Assembly (NCBI GenBank): GCA_001314905.1
Contig: LJZT01000026.1
Location: 1-45,199, forward strand
DNA from: Phormidium sp. OSCR
Lineage (GTDB): Bacteria; Cyanobacteriota; Cyanobacteriia; Cyanobacteriales; Geitlerinemataceae
Length of the DNA: 45,199 nucleotides
Reading direction: 5' to 3'
The position numbers were made by a program, and so were the translations under genes. Positions 41,101-45,199 of the stretch are shown here, in pieces. Positions within the stretch are counted from its first letter, which is position 1, and each line of letters opens with the position of its first letter. Under the pieces are notes generated by a model. That model made no database searches and was not told the DNA's origin. It worked only from the letters and a program-made list of their open reading frames with translations.

Positions 41101-43995
41101 ATAGAAGCGCAGTTGTTGAAAATAGGCTTGGGCCATTTCCCAATCCGTTCGTGCCTCTCGCAACACGGTCGCCAACAACACCTCACTGCGATAGCGCGGC
41201 ACCCGGTTCAATACCCGGTTCAATCTTGGTTGTCGCCCTTGAACCAAGGCCACTTCCACCTCCAAAGCCGCCAGATAGACGGCCATTGTCAGATCATAAT
41301 CTCGTTGCCAGCCCTCATCCCCCAGGGCAATCCGGCCCACATCCAAATAATCACTGGCCGTCTCCCACGCACTAGCCGCCTTAGCTTTACGAGCCGCCAT
41401 CAGGTTTAACTGAGCTAACTGTTGCCGTTCCTGGGGATGAACCATCAGGGCGGCCCCAGCATTAAATTGATTGACAATCTCAAAAATGTTCTCTTCGAGA
41501 GCGTCGGGGGGTGTACTGGCCAAAAGAAGTTTGCCTATTTGCACCCGCACATCCTGACGAATCTCCGGGCTAATGAGAGCCAGAGCCGCTTGTTGGACGC
41601 GATCGTGTCCGAAGGTATAGCAAATCGGCAGTTTGGCAATTTCAGCGTCCTCGGCTTCGTTTTCCGTGGACGCATCTAAGGTCAGGGGAATTTTATAGGC
41701 TTCATTCAAAGGGATGATCAATCCCTCAGCGATCGCCTCCCACAAATCGGCCGCCGTGCGACGGGGCGATCGCTCATTCACCACCGACAACACGTTCAAG
41801 TCAAAGCGATTGCCAATGCAAGCCGCTAACATCAGTAAGTTTTGCGTTTCCTGAGGTAAGGTTTGCAGCTTGCGCACCGTCAAATCAATCACATTTTCGC
41901 AAATTTCGACTGAGGCCAGGCGATCGCTATCCCAACGCCAACGCCCCTGAGAGCCGTCGAAAAACAACAATTCATCTCGGGCCAACGACAGCAATAACTG
42001 AGTCAAGAAAAAGGGCAACCCATCGGTTTTACGCCACATTAAATCCGCCAAGGGGCCGACGTCCGAATCGGGCAAGGCTAAACTATCCGCAATTAGGGAC
42101 TGTACACAAGCCAAATTTAAGCCTTTGAGCTTTAACTGTTCTGGACGAATCCCCTCCCGTTGCAATTCTTCGAGGGTTAACATCAAAGGATGATTGGCAT
42201 TGACTTCATTATCTCGATAGGCACCGACCAGTAACAGCGGTTTCCCCCGTTGGCTTACCGAACGCAGCAACAAATCCGCCAATAGCTTAATCGACGCCGT
42301 ATCGGCCCATTGCAAATCATCGAGAAATAAAACTAACGGATGACCCGGCCGGGCGATCGCCTCAAAAATCCGGCAAAAGAGTTCATGTTGAATCCTCGCC
42401 GGGATCTCGCCCGGCCAAGGGAGTTCTCGATGTTCACAGACCTGGGGACTCTCCAAAACGTCCGCCAATTCCGGCAACAGATGCAAGGCCAAGGTCTGAT
42501 AGTCGATGGGGGCTACCGTTGCTGCGATCGCTCGGTTGTGTTGATGGCTCTCCTTCAAGCCATCAGCCGCTTGGACGGGAGGACGTGGCCCTCGGGAGGG
42601 GACATCTGATGTTGCTGTCCTAGCCGACGTTTCCCCTAAACTCCCCGTACCGCTGCGAGTTGCGATCGCCTCAGCAGTTCCCAAGACAGATGTCGCCCGA
42701 ATTGGCTCAGCTAAAGCCGTCGTTAGACAGGTTTTGATGGCATTGAGCCGTTGTTGATTTTCAGCCAGTAATTGTTCTAAAATATCGAGAATGGCTTGAC
42801 GAAAACCGAAGTAGGGAAGATTGCCTTTTAACTGTTCAAACTTACCGGCGGCAAAATAGCCGCGATATTGGGCCACAGGACGATGAATTTCTTGGACTAA
42901 TACCGATTTCCCCACTCCAGAATAGCCCGACACCAACAACAGTTCTGCCCCGGCTCCAGACATGACTCGTTCGGCCGCCTCCATCAACCGAGCCACTTCC
43001 GATTCTCGTCCGTAGAGTTTGGCGGGAATTTGTAAGTCTGCTGAGCGATCAAAACGAGCTAAGGGGAACGGAGAAATCGTCTGTTTCTGCTCAAGTTGCG
43101 CTTGACAGTTTTCTAAGTCTTTCAGGAGTCCAAAGGCACTTTGATAGCGGTCTTCGGCGCTTTTAGATAGTAGCTTCATCACCACATCAGACAAGGCCAG
43201 AGGAATATCAGGATTGATCAGTTGAGGCGGTTGAGGAACCTTGGCAATATGACAGTGAACCAGCTCTAGGGCATCATGACTGAGAAAGGGAACTCGTCCC
43301 GTCAGGAGTTCGTAGAGAGTCACCCCTAGGGAGTAGAAATCACTTTTGTAGTCGAGCCGCCGATTCATGCGCCCGGTTTGTTCTGGGGAAAGATAGGCGA
43401 GGGTTCCTTCGAGACCATGGTTGGCTAAATAAGGGGGCCGACAGCTGATATTGGTCTGGTTTTCTGGGTAGAGGCGAGAGGTGATGCCAAAGTCGATCAG
43501 TTGAAGTTGATGGCTATCGGGGTTATAGACAATGTTGGAGGGTTTAATGTCTTTGTGAACCAGTTTAGCTTGATGGAGATGCAAGAGAGCTTTAGCTAGT
43601 TGAATGGCGATCGCAAGCTGTTTGAGGATAGCCTTTGGGGAATCGGGAACCGGATAATCGTTGCCGAAAAGGCGATCGAGGGAGATTCCGCCGATATCCC
43701 GGTAAATCGCAGCTAAACGCGGTGTTTGAGTCAGTTCGATCGCCCCCATCAGGTAAGGACTATCAAGGGACGCTGCAATGTCGTATTCGTGACGCAGACG
43801 CGCAATTTCGCTGAGTTGGGGATACTCTCGACTGGGGGTTTTGATGATCACCGGCTGGCCATCGCTGTCACGATAGCCCCGATAGACATGGTTTTTGGGA
43901 CGAGTTTGCCGATAGCGGTTGGAATCATAGTCAACAGTGGGACTCGATTCAACGGCGATCGCTTCGGTGATGTGATAGCCAGGAAGTGGAATCAT
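38170..43995 (-). CDS. Ser/Thr kinase / AAA ATPase / GAF / sensor histidine kinase fusion
   Basis: About 1941 residues from the ATG at 43995; the open frame continues 106 codons upstream but overlaps argF, so I use the MIPLPGYHI start usual for the family. Order: Ser/Thr kinase (HKDIKPSN 147-154, DFG 168-170), AAA/predicted ATPase (GYSGVGKS near 357-364, LFLDDLQWAD as Walker B), a long TPR-like helical region, a GAF domain (RSLLCAPIERQGKLVGVLYLEN), a coiled linker, and a histidine kinase (H-box AHEINNPVGF near 1680, N-box NQVFTNLIANAIDAL, DNGRGM, GTGLGLSI). Such giants are typical of cyanobacteria (HstK type) and probably link phosphorylation systems. No partner response regulator is adjacent. 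Confidence 0.92.
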   Translation of the reverse strand: MIPLPGYHITEAIAVESSPTVDYDSNRYRQTRPKNHVYRGYRDSDGQPVIIKTPSREYPQLSEIARLRHEYDIAASLDSPYLMGAIELTQTPRLAAIYRDIGGISLDRLFGNDYPVPDSPKAILKQLAIAIQLAKALLHLHQAKLVHKDIKPSNIVYNPDSHQLQLIDFGITSRLYPENQTNISCRPPYLANHGLEGTLAYLSPEQTGRMNRRLDYKSDFYSLGVTLYELLTGRVPFLSHDALELVHCHIAKVPQPPQLINPDIPLALSDVVMKLLSKSAEDRYQSAFGLLKDLENCQAQLEQKQTISPFPLARFDRSADLQIPAKLYGRESEVARLMEAAERVMSGAGAELLLVSGYSGVGKSVLVQEIHRPVAQYRGYFAAGKFEQLKGNLPYFGFRQAILDILEQLLAENQQRLNAIKTCLTTALAEPIRATSVLGTAEAIATRSGTGSLGETSARTATSDVPSRGPRPPVQAADGLKESHQHNRAIAATVAPIDYQTLALHLLPELADVLESPQVCEHRELPWPGEIPARIQHELFCRIFEAIARPGHPLVLFLDDLQWADTASIKLLADLLLRSVSQRGKPLLLVGAYRDNEVNANHPLMLTLEELQREGIRPEQLKLKGLNLACVQSLIADSLALPDSDVGPLADLMWRKTDGLPFFLTQLLLSLARDELLFFDGSQGRWRWDSDRLASVEICENVIDLTVRKLQTLPQETQNLLMLAACIGNRFDLNVLSVVNERSPRRTAADLWEAIAEGLIIPLNEAYKIPLTLDASTENEAEDAEIAKLPICYTFGHDRVQQAALALISPEIRQDVRVQIGKLLLASTPPDALEENIFEIVNQFNAGAALMVHPQERQQLAQLNLMAARKAKAASAWETASDYLDVGRIALGDEGWQRDYDLTMAVYLAALEVEVALVQGRQPRLNRVLNRVPRYRSEVLLATVLREARTDWEMAQAYFQQLRFYGVLQERDRALEMAQKLFERLGVSFAPEGAKVGEMPLLESASGTVERLSPQLELALQGLDVLAELASFTDAALLERAIATQQHLFESQQGSRNSGQFALMFAWMAALGAAQGPWPVGEKNVSPQQKAELALEQLHSCELGMRSSELATRVEVLLAARVRPWFQPLSETLPSLREGLLLAREQGWISALVQAAFAYCGQLFWGESTLSAVRSRQAMAIATLQGTYPRLGMALGQIWQPFLSRLLGEADESAAAGGESLAMLSPEVGALVEYWQTLVKLLEDLLFGDWDQALATQRRSERSGAIALGLVDRGYQLAYQLLARLRVPLSPEELAVAQRDRDRLADWAQRVRENFEPLLLLVQAELCRQRGEVLLAMQHYDGAIAKAKELGRWFDAATASEQAARFYRMAGREMIANVYRQGAQRHYQIWGAVALVRRVPRSQPLAPTLDQTWSDPLNATLMDAPLETILETSVDRSSGEMLDRVTAIKATHALSSEIVLESLLSKLIEIVLENAGAQTGFLILAASDETRPRGEVPPLFVEAVGTVTTERITVRQGLPLEHCELLPHSVIYYVARRRESVALDDAAEVGARHFSPLLEGSRGPERFANDPYIQQYRPRSLLCAPIERQGKLVGVLYLENNLTVGAFTHERLDLLRLLCSQAAISIENATLYESLQASERRERERAEQLERSLAELDLAQHQLIQSEKMSALGQLVAGIAHEINNPVGFIVGNLTLADNYIRDLIEHLQLYRDRNPEPDLEILDHAEEVDLDYLLEDAPKLMASMQVGVDRIREISKALRTFSRSDRDQPVRYDLHDGLESTLLILKHRLKANQKRPEIQVVRHYGSLPEVQAFAGQLNQVFTNLIANAIDALEEASQGMSFQMLQQQPSRITLTTDLSEDGDWAVVRVADNGRGMSEAVRSRIFERSFTTKGVGQGTGLGLSICRQIVVDKHGGSIECQSRLGQGTEFILRIPLRRPGQG

Positions 43996-44002
43996 CAAAA
44001 GA

Positions 44003-44045
44003 GGGAACTTCGGAATGGGGAACTTCGGAATGGGGAACTTCGGAA
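44003..44045. repeat. 15-bp tandem repeat, nearly three copies
   Basis: GGGAACTTCGGAATG at 44003-44017 and 44018-44032, with a partial third copy at 44033-44045. It lies in the 5' untranslated region of the kinase gene; read in the kinase frame it would encode PKFPI repeats. It sits between the divergent kinase and argF starts. Confidence 0.9.
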
Positions 44046-44144
44046 CAGGCCTGGGGTTGCCGTTAGGACTCGACTCGGGCAGCAGGAGGGGTATGGTATA
44101 GTCTATGAACCTGGGAATCGGGCCGTGTTGTAGGAGGGTTAGCC

Positions 44145-45083
44145 ATGACAACCAACTCAAAGATGAGTGGATTGAACGGACGTGATTTTTTGAGTCTAAC
44201 AGACCTGAGCGCTGCTGAGGTTGAGGGGCTGTTGGAACTGGCACAGGCACTAAAAACCCGAGAGCTAACCCCCAACTGTCAGAAAGTCCTGGGACTCCTG
44301 TTTTATAAGGCATCGACCCGGACTCGTGTTAGTTTTTCGGTGGCGATGTACCAGTTGGGAGGTCAGGTGATTGACCTCAATCCTAAGGTAACTCAGGTTG
44401 GCCGTGGCGAACCGTTAGCGGATACGGCGCGAGTGTTAGATCGCTATTTGGATGTGGTGGCCATTCGCACGTTTGCTCAGGCGGATTTGCAGTCCTTTGC
44501 TCATTATGCCAAGATTCCGGTGGTCAATGCCCTGACGGATCTGGCTCACCCTTGTCAGGCGTTGGCGGATTTGCTGACATTACGGGAATGTTTTGGCGAA
44601 ATTCGTGGCACAACAGTGACCTATGTGGGGGATGGTAATAATGTCGCTCATTCGTTGATGCTCTGTTGCGCTCTGTTGGGAGTGAATGTGCGAGTGGCGA
44701 CACCGCCAGGGTTTGAGCCTCATTTGAATATGGTGGAGAAGGCTCGTCAGTTGGCCGGCGATCGCAGCCGGGTTGAGCTGCTCAATGACCCGATCGCTGC
44801 GGTGAAAGGGGTTCAAGCCATTTATACGGATGTTTGGGCCAGTATGGGCCAAGAGGCCGAGGCTCGCGATCGCATCCCAGTCTTTCAACCCTATCAGGTC
44901 AATGACGACCTCATCGCCCATGCTGATTCTCAGGTGATTCTCCTCCATTGTCTCCCGGCTCACCGAGGGGAAGAGATTACGGATGAGGCGATCGAAGGAC
45001 CCCATTCTCGGGTTTGGGATCAGGCGGAAAATCGGATGCACGTCCAGAAAGCCCTTTTGGCTAGTATTCTGGGAGCGGTTTAA
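44145..45083 (+). CDS. argF: Ornithine carbamoyltransferase
   Basis: 312 residues, the normal length. It makes citrulline from ornithine and carbamoyl phosphate in arginine synthesis. The carbamoyl-phosphate motif is KASTRTRVSF (S-T-R-T-R, about 52-61), then HPCQALADLLT (about 132-142), the ornithine-loop region, and HCLPAHRGEEI near the C-terminus with the catalytic Cys. The ATG at 44145 is preceded by AGGAGG. Divergent from the kinase gene; the IS end begins 25 bp after its stop. Confidence 0.97.
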   Translation: MTTNSKMSGLNGRDFLSLTDLSAAEVEGLLELAQALKTRELTPNCQKVLGLLFYKASTRTRVSFSVAMYQLGGQVIDLNPKVTQVGRGEPLADTARVLDRYLDVVAIRTFAQADLQSFAHYAKIPVVNALTDLAHPCQALADLLTLRECFGEIRGTTVTYVGDGNNVAHSLMLCCALLGVNVRVATPPGFEPHLNMVEKARQLAGDRSRVELLNDPIAAVKGVQAIYTDVWASMGQEAEARDRIPVFQPYQVNDDLIAHADSQVILLHCLPAHRGEEITDEAIEGPHSRVWDQAENRMHVQKALLASILGAV

Positions 45084-45108
45084 GGCCAGGCTTGTTTTTT
45101 GTTTTTAC

Positions 45109-45199
45109 CTCAATGTTGCAAGAAGGCTCCCGCCATAATCTTTGATTTGGCGGTGAGATGAATGGCAACCCACAAAAAAGAATACAGGATTTGTGCTTA
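45109..45199 (+). mobile_element. IS200/IS605-type left end, copy B (element runs off the right edge)
   Basis: Identical over 91 bp to the reverse complement of 4-94 and again directly preceded by TTAC (45105-45108). The hairpin with one bulged T lies at 45129-45152. The element would extend to the right. Its insertion point is just downstream of argF, so no gene is broken here. Confidence 0.62.

Noticed and set aside
43996-44313. Longer N-terminus of the kinase fusion
   Set aside because: It would overlap argF by 169 bp and consists of low-complexity proline-rich sequence from a tandem repeat; the ATG at 43995 fits the family.
1-45199. Circular contig with terminal overlap
   Set aside because: The terminal repeats are inverted, not direct, so they do not indicate circularity.

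Overview
The window looks like chromosomal DNA from a filamentous-type cyanobacterium. The palindrome GCGATCGC (HIP1) is scattered through most genes. A CruP-type lycopene cyclase homologue, Uma2 (DUF820) genes and a giant kinase/ATPase/histidine-kinase fusion are typical of that phylum. The genus cannot be named from the sequence alone.

Layout. 1-4.2 kb: an iron-siderophore uptake cluster (AraC regulator, TonB-dependent receptor, MFS transporter) in which the receptor is frameshifted and the transporter is cut off by an insertion-sequence end. 4.4-13.8 kb: housekeeping genes (cruP, two Uma2 genes, a DUF167 gene, an ADP-forming acyl-CoA synthetase/GNAT fusion, a small GNAT, an M48 metalloprotease) with a cluster of DnaA-box-like nonamers at 11.43-11.51 kb. 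13.8-22.4 kb: an AT-richer, patchy defence/conflict region. It holds a MITE-like palindromic repeat, an ABC-ATPase/TOPRIM-like pair, a decaying toxin-antitoxin pair, small glycine-rich proteins, a subtilisin with an extra C-terminal module, and a two-gene unit in which a probable Bell-type effector shares a short motif with the N-terminus of the nSTAND ATPase beside it. 22.5-38.1 kb: a complete type I CRISPR-Cas locus of the MYXAN (Dev/Cmx) kind: WYL regulator, cas6, cas3, cas8, cas7, cas5, a Uma2 gene, cas4-cas1 fusion, cas2, leader and an array of 73 repeats and 72 spacers. 38.2-45.1 kb: the kinase fusion gene and, divergent from it, argF.

The two window ends are the same 91-bp sequence in inverted orientation. 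It sits directly 3' of TTAC and contains a hairpin with a bulged T, which looks like the left end of an IS608-type (IS200/IS605) element running off both edges.

The parts connect. Spacer 29 contains 25 nt that match this IS end including its TTAC, so it was apparently taken from an IS insertion junction in an invader. The array shows two pairs of overlapping spacers and an internal block of 25 repeats whose last base is T instead of C, so its history can partly be read. The cas operon also shows a plausible internal start for a Cas11-like small subunit inside cas8, a degenerate repeat-like hairpin in front of cas6, and a covarying hairpin present both before the WYL gene and before cas4-cas1. 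The whole 14-38 kb stretch reads as a defence island combining adaptive immunity with NLR-like and ATPase/nuclease-type systems. No tRNA or rRNA gene was recognised.
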